Assembly: GCA_002753155.1 (NCBI GenBank)
Contig: PDZW01000030.1
Coordinates: forward strand, 1 to 35,419
Source: Alphaproteobacteria bacterium WMHbin7
GTDB lineage: Bacteria > Pseudomonadota > Alphaproteobacteria > Rhodospirillales > WMHbin7
Direction of reading: 5' to 3'
Length of the DNA: 35,419 nt
In this document: piece by piece, positions 35,126-35,419 of the stretch
Layout of the letters: each line of letters begins with the position of its first letter
Position numbering within the stretch: the stretch's first letter is position 1
Translations under genes and position numbers: made by a program
The notes under the pieces: generated by a model
Told to the model about the DNA's origin: nothing
Database searches by the model: none
What the model saw: only the letters and a program-made list of their open reading frames with translations

Positions 35126-35419
35126 TTAACGATAAGCGATCAGGTCCGCTTCGTCGGACAGGAACAAGAGTTCCTTGTTGGCGACGATGGGCGCGATCGT
35201 GATGCCGTCTGGCATTTCGGCCAAACCCAGGGGTTTGCCGGTATAGGGCGACAGAGCCAGGGTCATGCCGCTCGAACTGGTGACGATCAGGCGGTCGCTG
35301 GCCAGAATGGGCCCGGCCCAGACGATGGGGTCTTTTTTCTTCTCTGCATTCTTCCAGCGCTGAAGCGGGGTTACCCAGCGGATGCGCCCCGACTTGGCCT
35401 CGACACAGACCACTTCAGA
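35126..35419 (-). CDS. bamB: Outer membrane assembly factor BamB, C-terminal part (runs off the window)
   Basis: The last 97 codons of an open frame that continues past the window edge. The visible part has PQQ-like beta-propeller repeats ([55 protein letters not shown]), matching the C-terminus of BamB, the lipoprotein of the BAM complex that inserts outer membrane proteins. Its place just upstream of der supports this. The first in-frame GTG at 35413 is not the true start. Confidence 0.85.
   Translation of the reverse strand, partial: SEVVCVEAKSGRIRWVTPLQRWKNAEKKKDPIVWAGPILASDRLIVTSSSGMTLALSPYTGKPLGLAEMPDGITIAPIVANKELLFLSDEADLIAYR

Noticed and set aside
1-35419. CRISPR array, prophage or complete insertion sequence.
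   Set aside because: No regularly spaced repeats, no phage structural genes and no transposase were seen on either strand.

Overview
The window looks like a stretch of chromosome from a GC-rich alphaproteobacterium, most likely of the Rhodospirillales / magnetospirillum kind. This is inferred from the Usg-family protein, the acpP-fabF-mltG and bamB-der gene orders, the SoeABC-like sulfite dehydrogenase and the many c-di-GMP proteins. No ribosomal RNA is present, so the assignment is not firm.

Layout. Positions 48-608 hold a GreB-type elongation factor. Positions 710-5346 (minus) hold a three-gene membrane molybdoenzyme operon, best read as cytoplasmic sulfite dehydrogenase SoeABC. A membrane diguanylate cyclase follows (5683-6900). 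Next come the glycogen genes: glgA-glk-methyltransferase on the minus strand with ATGA overlaps, divergent from glgC. Positions 11447-14009 (minus) are the molybdate transporter modABC, with a ModE-like site upstream of modA; it could supply the molybdenum needed by SoeA. acpP, fabF and mltG (14308-16830) are core lipid and cell-wall genes. A GH4 glycosidase, usg, tRNA-Gln(UUG) and a self-inhibited Fic protein follow.

The most interesting part is 20051-28869, a compact phosphonate cluster. PEP mutase (fused to a nucleotidyltransferase), phosphonopyruvate decarboxylase and 2-aminoethylphosphonate (AEP) transaminase together give the full route PEP -> phosphonopyruvate -> phosphonoacetaldehyde -> AEP. 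The fused nucleotidyltransferase would make CMP-AEP. Beside them lie three CDP-alcohol phosphatidyltransferases, a multi-pass UPF0104/MprF-like membrane protein, a second nucleotidyltransferase and an Fe(II)/2-oxoglutarate dioxygenase. No C-P lyase or phosphonatase gene is present. The simplest reading is a biosynthetic system that puts AEP, perhaps hydroxylated, onto a membrane lipid. One of the three phosphatidyltransferases has lost the last Asp of its catalytic motif and overlaps its intact paralogue tail to tail.

After the cluster a membrane SGNH-hydrolase-like gene sits between two non-coding palindromic elements that look like MITEs. The right end carries an HD-GYP phosphodiesterase fused to a hemerythrin domain, a PilJ-sensor diguanylate cyclase, the ribosome-assembly GTPase der, and the 3' end of bamB, which runs off the window.
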